Assembly: GCF_029931775.1 (NCBI RefSeq)
Contig: NC_079332.1
Span: 446,501-510,500 of the forward strand
Direction: 5' to 3'
Length of the DNA: 64,000 nt
DNA from: Euleptes europaea
Taxonomy: Eukaryota > Chordata > Lepidosauria > Squamata > Sphaerodactylidae
Shown: positions 55,601 to 64,000 of the stretch, piece by piece
How positions within the stretch are numbered: position 1 is the first letter of the stretch
How the letters are laid out: every line of letters begins with the position of its first letter
Notes under the pieces: generated by a model
What the model saw: only the letters and a program-made list of their open reading frames with translations
What the model was told of the DNA's origin: nothing
The model's database searches: none
Program-made: the position numbers and the translations under genes

Positions 55601-58600
55601 TGGGGCTCCATGCAAGATCTCATCTCGTGGAGTTGCAATGATCATGAGAACGGTGATGATGAAGCAGCCCAGAACTACACAGGGGGAACTTGTCAATGAT
55701 CTCAGGGCAGCTGGGACCAGTCACCATGAAAACAGTTGGTAACACACTATGCCGTGAAGGACTGAGATCTTGCAGAGCCTGCAAGGTCCCCTTGCTCAAG
55801 ACAGCACATGTACAGGTCCGTCTGCAGTTTGCCAATGCACATCTGAATGACCCAGAGGAGAACTGGGTGAAAGTGTTGTGGTCAGATGAGACCAAAATCG
55901 AGCTCTTTGGCATCAACTCAACTTGCCGTGTTTGGAGGAGGAGGAATGTTGCCTACGACCCCGAGAACACCATCCCCACCGTCAAACATGGAGGGGGACA
56001 TATTATGCTTTGGGGGTGTTTTTCTGCTAAGGGCACCTTCACCGCATCGAAGGGACAATGGATGGGACCATGTATCATCAAATCTTGGGTGAGCACCTCC
56101 TTCCCTCAGCCAGGGCATTGAAAATGGGTCGAGGATGGGTATTCCAGCATGACAATGACCCAAAACACATGGCCAAGGCAACAAAGGAGTGGCTCAAGAA
56201 GAAGCACATTAAGGTCCTGGAGTGGCCTAGCCAGTCTCCAGACCTTAATCCCATCAAAAATCTGTGGAGGGAGTTGAAGGTTCGAGTAGCTACACATCAG
56301 CCTCAAAATCCTATTGACTTGGAGAGGATCTGCAAAGAGGAGTGGGACAAAATACCTCCTGAGATGTGTGCAAACCTGGTGGCCACCTACAAGAAACGTC
56401 TGACCTCTGTAATTGCCAACAAGGGTTTTGCCACCAAGTACTAAGTCATCTTTTGCAAAGGGATCAAATACTTATTTCACTCATTATAATGCACATCAAT
56501 CTCTGACTTTTGTCTTCTGGGTTTCTGGGGTTTTTCCTGTTGTTATTCTGTCTCTCACAGCTACAATAGACCTACCATTAAAATTATGGACTGGTCATTT
56601 CTTCGCTAGAGGGCAAACAGGCAAATTCAGCAGGGGATCAAATACTTTTTTCCCTCACTGTAGATCCAAGAGTCAAATTTAGGTGACTTTGATTTTTGAA
56701 TGCTTATACCCTGAAAATCTTTTTGGTGTCTAAGCTGCTACTGAACTCAAATCGAGCTCAGGCCTCAGAAGGACACTGCTAAATGTGCTAAGTTTTTTTC
56801 TACTTACCGACTTCACAGCCGCAAGAACATTAATGATTCTGCCGTCCAAGCTCTGTCCGTTGGCCACAATGTCACCCAGCGAGTAAAAATTCTGGGGTTC
56901 TTTCACAGGCACATTCAACAGCGACATCAGCTTGGTGTCCACTTCACATCCAGAGCAGATTTTGACCACTGAATGAGTCTCGCTAAGCAGTAGCTTGTAA
57001 CCGCTGATATTCACACGGATAACATTTTTACCCGTTGTTACTAAAAGATCATTCAAATGAACTCTCTAATGATAGCTTATAGTTACACTCATGTTGGAGG
57101 GGAGGGAACCACCACAGGGAATCCTAATTCTCTTATCTTTAGGAAACATGGTGCACTTTCAGGTGCACGGCTACCCAGCTAGCTCACATTTTAACAGATA
57201 ATTGTCATCCACAAGAATTCCTAGAGGAAGCAAAATGCACGTCTACATTCTCAGCTCTGCCCATGAAAATAATTGCTTCTCAGATACATCTGTGTAATGC
57301 CACATCTACCATGAATGGCCCTGTACATTAAAACTCAGTTATTGGGGGCAACAGTAAAATTACCAAGAATGACAGGCAATGGGCCAATGACTCTAAAGAC
57401 ATGAGAAATTCTATGCTCAGATAAGCAGCCTTCTAGTGTTGGCTCCAGCAATGTCCAGGCCCGTATAAACAAGACAATGGTCACAGTGATCCCCTGTAAA
57501 TTTAGGGAGGGTCTCTACTGAGTTACTGGAGAAGTCAAGACTCAGAACGATAATAAATAGTAGGGCATTGTCTGCACATTATATCATTGTAGAGCAAATT
57601 CCCTATCACAGCAATATCATGTGTCATGAGTAACATCTGCATATGGCGCTCCTCTGAAAATGCCAGAAGAAAACTTCTACTTTGCATTTACCTTGGTGTT
57701 GTAGGGTTAAATTTTTCCTCCTTTTCTACTTCTTTCATCTGCACTAAAGGATTTTCAATGATGACTACAAAGAGGAAAACACCAGAAAGTCACGTAAACA
57801 TTAATTTAATGATCTCTTGTAAGTGCCCGCAGCGCAAGGCACTGGCAACTCAACACGAAGGCATGTTGTGCAAACACATTAGGGACAGAGCAAGATTCGA
57901 GTCCAGGAGCATCTTAAAGACCAACTAGGTTTCCAGGGTGTCAGCTTTCGAGACGGAAGCCGTCTGACAAAGGGACTCTAGAAAGCTTTATACCCTGGAA
58001 ATTTTATCGGTCTTGAAGAAGAAGAAGAAGAGTTGGTTTTTATATGCCAACTTTCTCTGTCACTTAAGGGAGATTCAAACTGGCTTACAATCGCCTTCCC
58101 TTCCCTTCCCTCCCCCTCCCCACAACAGACACCCAGTAAGGTAGGTGGGGCTGAGAGAACTGTGACTAGCCCAAGGTCACCCAGCTGGTTTCATGGGTAG
58201 GAGCGGAGTAACAAATCCAGTTCACCAGATTAGCCTCCGCTGCTCATGTGGAGGAGTGGGGAATCGAACCCGGTTCTCCAGTTCAGACTCCACCGCTCCA
58301 AACCATCACACCACGCTGGCTCTCCTCCTGGGGCCCTGCAAACATAGGCCCAGGAGGGCCAGGGGCCACCTTACCTGAGGTGACAAAATACTTGAAACTG
58401 GCCCTGACTGGAGCTGGATCCATTGCAAGGAGGTACACTGGTACAAACATTTAACACAGATGCCGGGAAATAGCATCTTGGTTCCAGCTCAGACTACCCA
58501 AGTGCACACAGTTCTGATGTGGCTTTGGGCGAATTCCTGCAAAGCACAGTAGATGTCAACCCAGCAGGAACTGCTGTCATTCTTTGTACTCCAATCCCCT

Positions 58601-61175
58601 CACACAAGTTCATTCTGCTTAACTGGGGTGAGCCCAAGGGGAGCGTTCTGCAGCAGTTGCTCAAAGAGGGATGTGTAAAATCAGTAAGGATGTGCTTGCC
58701 AGGGGTCTGTTTGGCACACGGCCGCACTTAAAAATCAAGCAAAACGGTGAACGTTTATTCGAAAAGCATTCCCCCGAGAGCTTGATCATAAAGCTGTGGG
58801 CCAGGTGGTACAGCAAACAGTTTTTATCCAGCCTTGTGGAGCGCAATGCAGCCAAAACTCCCACTCATTTCAGCAGGGAAAGGGTTAAGCACGTGTTCAC
58901 ATTCCCATTTGTTTTAGTGGGAGGGTAAATGTGCTCAACTCTAACTGGATTATGCCATTAATTATTATTTAATTCATTAAACACCGTTGGACGAATGAAA
59001 CACATGGTAAAATGAAGGTCTGAGAGGGAGTCAGTGAGATTCCCCCCCCCCAGTACAAAGTCTCTTGATGACAGCTATAGGGGGGGGTAGCTCACTTCTT
59101 TCCTCTTTGCTCAACCTAACTGAAAAGATTTGGTTCCAATTAAACAGTCCGCAACTCCTTGGAGAAAAACACACCAAGACCACAGACGTATAATAGTGAT
59201 TTAAAACAGGGGAGAACACATGCTGAAAAACTGAAATATGTTGAGAATAAACTCCAGCTTACCACAGTCACCAACTCGAAAACTTTCTGAAAGTGATTTA
59301 ACGTATTCCTCTCTTCCCCAAGAATTTACGTTTATGAAGTAAGATGGCGAGTCACGAACAGTAAAACCAAAAGTGTATCTTTCTGCACCAACGACTGCCG
59401 GAAGAAAAGGCATTTTTGCTATTAGAAGCTGGAATTTTAGAGTCAGACAACTATCAACTCACGAGTATATACTGTGTGATTATTGTTATGTCCGGCCAAG
59501 GGTCACCCAAGTTAAGGGGGCAAACTTGTGTTAACTCAGCTGAAAGAAGCCTTATTTATTTATTGACTTCAGAAGAAGAAGAAGAGTTGGCTTTTATATG
59601 ATGACTTTCTTTGCCACTTAAGGGAGAATCAAATGGGCTTACAATCACCTCCCCTTCCCCTCCCCACAACGGACACCCTGTAAGGTAGGTGGGGCTAAGA
59701 GAGCTCTAACAGAGCTGTGACTTGCCCAAGGTCACCCAGCTGGCTTCGTGTGGAGGAGTGGAGAAACCAATCCAGTTCACCAGATTAGCCTCCGCTGCTC
59801 ATGTGGAGGAGTGGGGAATCGAACCCGGTTCTCCAGATCAGACTCCACCGCTCTAAACCACTACACCACTACGATACCACTTTTCTTCCCAATGAGGACT
59901 CGAGGTGGCTGACATAATTCTCCTCTCCTCCATTTTATCCTCATTACAACCCCGTGAGGTAGGTTAGGCAGAGAGCGTGATTGGCCCGAGGTCCCCCAGC
60001 GAGCTTCCATGCTAGAGTGGGGATTCAAACCTGGGTCTCCCGGATCCTAGTCTGACGCTCTAACTACTACACCACACTGACTGTCTTAGAGAGGCAGTCA
60101 TCTGCCCCAGGAACCCGCTGCTTATGGGGATCCCATTACCATCTTCCTGAGGTAGATGGATGGTTCTACAAAGAGGGGAGTGGCAGCGGCCCTGGGCAGC
60201 AGATTCAGGGGGTGGGAAGCCACTTCCGCTGCCACCACCTCACTTGTGAACCTGTGGTTGTCTTGGTCATCTCCAGAGCCTGGGAAACCCCATTGGGCGT
60301 GTGCTGTTGTTGAAGCCACCTGGGGGAATTAGGCAAGGAGCACCAGCTGCCTGCAGGGGGCAGCAGCCTCAAGCAACATGCACTGTGGTGCCGCCACCGC
60401 TCAGCTCCATGTGGCACACTGCAAGGGAAATAGGATTGCCGACTCTCGGCTGGGACATGCCTGGAGATTTGGTGGTCTGGGAATGATAGGGTTTGGGAAG
60501 AGGAGGGACCTCAGCAGGGTATAATGCCGTAAAGCCCACCCACCACCACCCCAAGACAGCCATTTCCTCCAGGGGAACTGATTTCTGTTGTCTGGAAATA
60601 GGCTGCAATTCTGAGAGATCTCCAGGTCCCACCTGGAGGTTGGTAACCCTATTAAACACAGAAGACAGGACCACGGCACTAGCAATGAAGAAACGGGAAG
60701 TTAGAAAGAGAGAGAAAGAAGGCTGTTGGTTAACGCTCCGAAGGTAGTTCTGGTGCAAAAGAGGGAAGAGAAAAGTAATCAAAGCTGGCCCAGGCAAAAC
60801 AGGCTGGCCGGAGTCCCACTGCTTTGGCAAAGCACTTCCTAAGCTGAATGGAGTTTTCTCTACTGTCATCAGATGCCCCAGAATTATTGGGAGAGAGCCC
60901 ACTACTGCGTCAAGGAACTTTAACTCCATCCCTTGAAACTGTTAAAGGAAACATCAGTAAAGGACAGGGATTGCTGCGGGGAGCTGAACCCCCTTAGCTT
61001 CCTGTCACCCTGTTGAAATTTCAGTTGTGGAGAAAAGATTCCTGCTGGTTTCCCACCCATACTTTTGAATTAGAGACACCACAGACAGAGAAACCGAGGT
61101 CTAAAAAGAATCTTTACTTCTTCTGTCGGGAAAGCCTTTCGGATCCGTTTTCCCAATCACCACACCAATGATACT
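49630..61175 (-). CDS. MEIOB: MEIOB, meiosis-specific OB-fold ssDNA-binding protein (first coding exon not found)
   Basis: RPA1-like protein that works with SPATA22 on single-stranded DNA at meiotic recombination sites. Minus-strand exons: 61175-61118, 59394-59263, 57764-57692, 57003-56808, 54385-54285, 53390-53338, 53237-53142, 52686-52585, 51984-51831, 51541-51355, 50493-50407 and 49776-49630. They chain in phase to 461 residues plus TAA. Landmarks are [81 protein letters not shown], a CX2C...CX2C zinc ribbon (CARC, CSLC), [11 protein letters not shown] and [15 protein letters not shown]. The OB folds are therefore covered. The roughly 25 N-terminal residues (MANSF in human) were not located in 61,176-64,000. 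Transcription is expected in germ cells only; that is family knowledge. Confidence 0.94.
49994..50105. repeat. Foldback element, second copy with shortened arm
   Basis: Left arm as at 37.4 kb. The right arm is rearranged (ggataacctacagcccggat, then aacctacaagaaccaatg), followed by the same gaccgtgaaagccttcgaca end. It lies in the MEIOB intron between the last two exons. Confidence 0.72.
51030..51336 (+). mobile_element. CR1-type LINE 3' end
   Basis: Runs from gaacttcctaacagtcagag to the diagnostic end ggttggactagatgaccctg, gtggtcccttccaactctta and tgattctat. Same subfamily as 27,415-27,677. It stops about 20 bp from the MEIOB donor at 51354. Confidence 0.8.
51355..51541 (-). CDS. MEIOB: MEIOB exon with the OB-C zinc ribbon
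   Basis: Encodes [18 protein letters not shown] followed by [20 protein letters not shown] and AEETLGCM. Two CX2C pairs form the zinc ribbon inserted in the last OB fold, as in RPA1. The first Cys codon is split TG|C by the intron. The donor GTGAGG follows ATG at 51355. A CR1-type LINE 3' end stops about 20 bp beyond the donor. Confidence 0.93.
51615..51715 (-). mobile_element. CR1-type LINE 3' end (same type as 24.9 kb), minus orientation
   Basis: taacataagaacattagaaa and ggatcagaccaaggcccatc mirror the end of the LINE at 24,895-24,990. It lies in a MEIOB intron. Confidence 0.65.
55180..56660 (+). mobile_element. Tc1/mariner-superfamily DNA transposon (Tc1 type, IR/DR ends), inactivated
   Basis: 1,481 bp flanked by TA dinucleotides (55178-55179 and 56661-56662). 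It starts CAGTGAGGGGGAAAAG and ends TTTCCCTCACTG. About 200-bp inverted ends each carry the motif gtatttgatcccct twice (IR/DR type). The transposase begins at ATG 55458 ([20 protein letters not shown]). [13 protein letters not shown] and [20 protein letters not shown] give the first two catalytic aspartates. The third catalytic position reads PIKNLW instead of PIENLW (codon 56256-56258), a Glu-to-Lys change. The coding frame shifts near 55,720 and again near 56,060-56,090. A stretch after KVTT is deleted. The copy is therefore dead although its ends look complete. It lies in the MEIOB intron between exons 57003-56808 and 54385-54285. Confidence 0.95.
57895..58015. repeat. Palindromic MITE-like repeat
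   Basis: Begins gattcgagtccaggagcatc, with central agctttcgagacggaag and a mirrored end reading ctttataccctggaaatttt. Same family as 6,960-7,095. Confidence 0.6.
58018..58330 (-). repeat. MIR/L2-like SINE, minus orientation
   Basis: Begins (gaa)n gttggtttttatatgccaac and ends accatcacaccacgctggct. It directly abuts a palindromic repeat (57,895-58,015). Confidence 0.75.
59570..60090 (-). repeat. Two adjoining MIR/L2-like SINEs, minus orientation
   Basis: 59570-59872 belongs to the common family of this window. 59876-60088 is a related but distinct element with cattacaaccccgtgaggta and gattcaaacctgggtctccc. They lie in the first MEIOB intron found. Confidence 0.7.
60431..60651. mobile_element. 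Diverged copy of the hAT-type miniature element
   Basis: Starts TAGGATTGCCGACTCT and ends CTGGAGGTTGGTAACCCTA, with internal ctccaggggaactgatttct shared with the 31.6-kb copy. The flanking 8-mers do not match, consistent with greater age. Confidence 0.7.
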
Positions 61176-62159
61176 CTGGGAAGGAAAAAAAAAGATTATA
61201 GAATATAAACCTTAAATGCAGATGTACAGGATGAATTTGATATCACAGATTCTCTATATTCCTCCATAATAAAAAGCATATTTGGCTGTTGATATTTGAC
61301 ACAAACTTATTCTACAGCACCATTACCAAATTAACAACATAAATAGTCCTCTCCATTCAAAGCGATAACCTGTGGGAAATAATACCAGGTTTAAGCCTCT
61401 TTCTTGCCTTTATGAGGAGAATGCTAATCTGAATAGCACATGGTCTCTCTGGCTCTCTGGGACAGTCAGTGAACACAGTCTGAGGAACGGGCATGTGGGC
61501 TCCAAACAAGTTTGACCACCAGATCCTGATTCACCTAGATGAAGACCTTACCGTTTTTCCAGACTTGCTGCACAGTGACACTGATTTTGTGGTGAATGTT
61601 TATGTGTTTGCTAGTGCTCCATCCCATAAAAATAGCTCTCAGTCTTCCTATGCCTCCATGAATTTACATTTCAGGCCCCAACTATACACAGCAGCGATGG
61701 CAGTAAACCTCCAATAGCTACTTCTCCTCAACACCATAGTTTCACTTCATAGGTTTGTGTATAATGTGTATTTAGGGCCGTTGTGGAATGGATTTAATTA
61801 GAATATCTGATAATGCAAGTTTTGGCTCACATATGCTTGTGATAGTCTTTGAAGTACTACAAGTCCCTTTGTTATTTATCAGGGCCAACTCTTTCTTGGA
61901 ATAAAGGGGTTTCTTTAATGTGTGGGATGTTTAAAGGGAGATACTCCTCTGTTTGTTTGAATTAAACATCATCTTGCAAATTGGTATTCAGAGAGATACT
62001 GAACCTGTCTACTTTGTTTTGTGGAATTTCCACTAAAAAACAATACACAAAAGAGTTGGGGGTTCATACAACATTTCCCCATCAGAAGTTGCCTTCCAGT
62101 TCTTGCCATCGTTTGCCAACGGGTAAAAACTTCCTTGTTTTTCTGGTATTCCCTCACGC

Positions 62160-62372
62160 ATCCCTCCTTCCTGCCCTAAGTGTTAATTGTTGTTTTCATG
62201 TTTCCGTATGTGCATTTTAGCTTGGTTTTAATTATGTGTTGTTGTTTTATTTTAATTATTTTTAAAATGTGCTTTTATGAGGTATGCTTTTCATTTGTTA
62301 CCTGATTTGGTGGCCCTGATGAGGGCAGAAAGGTGGGGTATAAATGTTGTATATAAATAAAAAGTAAATATA
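62160..62372 (+). repeat. LINE (L2-like) 3' tail fragment
   Basis: ccctgatgagggcagaaagg and tggggtataaatgttgtata, followed by an A/T-rich end with aaataaaaagtaaata, are typical of reptile L2-type tails. Family assignment is tentative. Confidence 0.4.
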
Positions 62373-62476
62373 ACTGAATCTGAAACCCAAATGTGAATTT
62401 TGAAGAAGAATAGTGTGGTATCAAGACGAGGGGGTGGTTACTCTCACCCAGGAGTTAAAACTAGGGGATGGAGGCA

Positions 62477-62696
62477 TGAACACACATGAAGCTGCCTTAT
62501 GCTGAATCCGACCCTCGGTCCATCAAAGTCAATATTGTCTGCTCAAACCAGCAGCGGCTCTCCAGGGTCTCAGGTAAGGGGTCTTTCACATCACCTGCTT
62601 GCCTAGTTCCTTTAACTGGAGATGGAACTGGGGATTGAACATGGGACCTTCTGCATGCCAAGCAGAGGCTCTGCCACTCAGCCACGGCCCCTCCCC
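62477..62696 (-). repeat. tRNA-derived SINE, minus orientation, near full length
   Basis: acacatgaagctgccttatg, caatattgtctgctcaaacc and ctctgccactcagccacggc. Confidence 0.8.
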
Positions 62697-62699
62697 ATA

Positions 62700-64000
62700 T
62701 TGTTCCCGTCACTACCTGTAGAAAGTGCAAGGTCTGATCTTCCTGTTTTAATTGCCAGATGACAATTTCCCATGAGCCAGAGTCAGCTACTTGTACATAG
62801 AAGCTTCCTTTATATAAAAGCTTTATATGAAAGCTGCCTGTGAGTATTTTTATGATTGTCGTGGTTTGTTGTCCCATCAACAGAGAGGCAAGGAAGTTAG
62901 CATTGCAGATTAACAATCCCCCCATCGCTGACTCAGAAAGGATTCCAAAAGGATTTACAGAGTCATCCCAAGTTATTTGTCTGGATGCCTCTAGCCGGTT
63001 TATACGAATAGCTTCTGTGTTTCTTTCAGTCACTAGGTGGGGCAAGAAAACTACTCCAACAGTTATCTGGATGACTTCGTCCTCGAGACTGCAAAAGCCC
63101 CCCTACAACGCATTCTATCAATCCACATTCAAAATGTTGTTTTTTTCAGTTCAGTAATTTAATTAGATAGCAACATATCCTGCCTATAACTCTAGCGATA
63201 ATGAAGACCTCGCCCCTGGAATCCAAAACGTCATTTAATGCCTTTTCTCCAGCCTTTAGTCACAACAGTATTTATTTCAAAGCCTTCTTAAAATGCATCT
63301 TTACAGAATTATTCAATTTAGACCCCTTTAACCAAATGAAATTCCACGATCCCAAATTAAAAAGCATGAGCTCCATTCCTAAACCCACTTGTAAATATTT
63401 CCTAATTTTGAAGGTTTTATTCCCAAACGCATGCCTTTGGAACTGTTCACCTAATCAAAGGCAAAAAGAGAAACTTCTGTGTTCCTAACATTTTCCAAGT
63501 GTGCGTTATATCAGCTTACTTCACTCAGAACTTTGGCATCCTCATTGCTTAAAACAGTGATATAACGGCTCGGTTAAATCTCTATCATTTCTTTTAACCA
63601 ACACTGTAGAATTTGTTTTATCAGAGCAAGCTGTTTACTTTGAACAACACACAAAACTATCCGCTACTAGGTTGCTTTGAGACGAATGACCTAATGCCTG
63701 GCATTAAGGAAACCATATTTCTTTTCCAAACTGAAATTAAGATTTGTTTACTGAGTAAAAGCCACAATAAACTAAATTCTGGCTCAGCCCATTTTCTAAT
63801 GCTTAATCCTCTCTCTGTGTTGCAGAAGAAACAAAACCCCGATGCCAAATAAATCCCATCTCACAAGAGAAACTTTGGAATCTTCCATATGCTTCCAATT
63901 CTGTGTTAAAGAAACCAGCATCACTTGAAGAAATCCGTGGTCTTTTAACATTTTAGCATTCTACTTTGGATAGGGGAAAATTATTACTCTTGTTTCACAT
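62700..64000. other. AT-rich sequence upstream of the recognised MEIOB exons
   Basis: No coding similarity found on either strand. The missing first MEIOB exon may lie here unrecognised or beyond the window. Confidence 0.4.

Noticed and set aside
62497-63045. Minus-strand frame of about 182 codons near the window end
   Set aside because: Part of it is a SINE read in reverse and the rest shows no family resemblance.
1-64000. CRISPR arrays, bacterial operons, endogenous retroviruses
   Set aside because: The window is vertebrate nuclear DNA with spliced genes. The only regular array is the 91-bp tandem repeat, which has no spacers. I recognised no retroviral genes or LTR pairs.

Overview
This is a gene-containing window of vertebrate nuclear DNA, most likely from a squamate reptile (lizard). 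The genes have GT-AG introns and encode proteins that match vertebrate families along their length. The interspersed repeats fit a squamate: BovB-type LINE 3' ends, CR1-type LINE 3' ends, tRNA-derived and MIR/L2-like SINEs, a 5S-rRNA-headed SINE with a BovB-like tail, a hAT-type miniature element and a Tc1 transposon. The species call is an inference from repeats and protein similarity recalled from memory; no database was searched.

Layout. Positions 1-30,500 (+ strand) carry RBBP6, an E3 ubiquitin ligase and pre-mRNA 3'-processing factor. The first DWNN exons lie upstream of the window. Sixteen coding exons from 5,619 to 30,046 join into one continuous frame, followed by a short 3' UTR. From 30,500 to 34,620, between the ends of two converging genes, lies a CpG-rich patch with promoter/insulator-like sites. 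It is followed by a 91-bp minisatellite whose every unit carries an ETS-type ACCGGAAGT core. Positions 34,620-45,350 (- strand) carry HAGH (glyoxalase II), complete in nine coding exons, with a CpG-rich promoter near 45.1-45.7 kb. FAHD1 (acylpyruvase / oxaloacetate decarboxylase) is an intact single-exon gene on the + strand at 47,608-48,270, head to head with HAGH. Positions 49,630-61,175 (- strand) carry MEIOB (meiotic OB-fold protein) in twelve recognised coding exons; its first coding exon was not found. An almost full-length, inactivated Tc1 transposon (55,180-56,660) lies in one MEIOB intron.

How the genes relate. HAGH and FAHD1 both belong to small-metabolite detoxification and mitochondrial metabolism. 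HAGH-FAHD1-MEIOB is a known vertebrate neighbourhood. RBBP6 joined to it is not the human arrangement, as far as I recall. No operon logic applies.

The most interesting points are: (1) the ETS-core minisatellite and the adjoining CpG element carrying NRF1, E-box, RFX X-box and CTCF-like sites; (2) a read-through tail after the second RBBP6 exon here that matches the human DWNN-only isoform; (3) an 81-nt RBBP6 intron that is in frame and stop-free; and (4) two short telomere-like tracts in the Tc1 copy, one at a deletion in the transposase gene.
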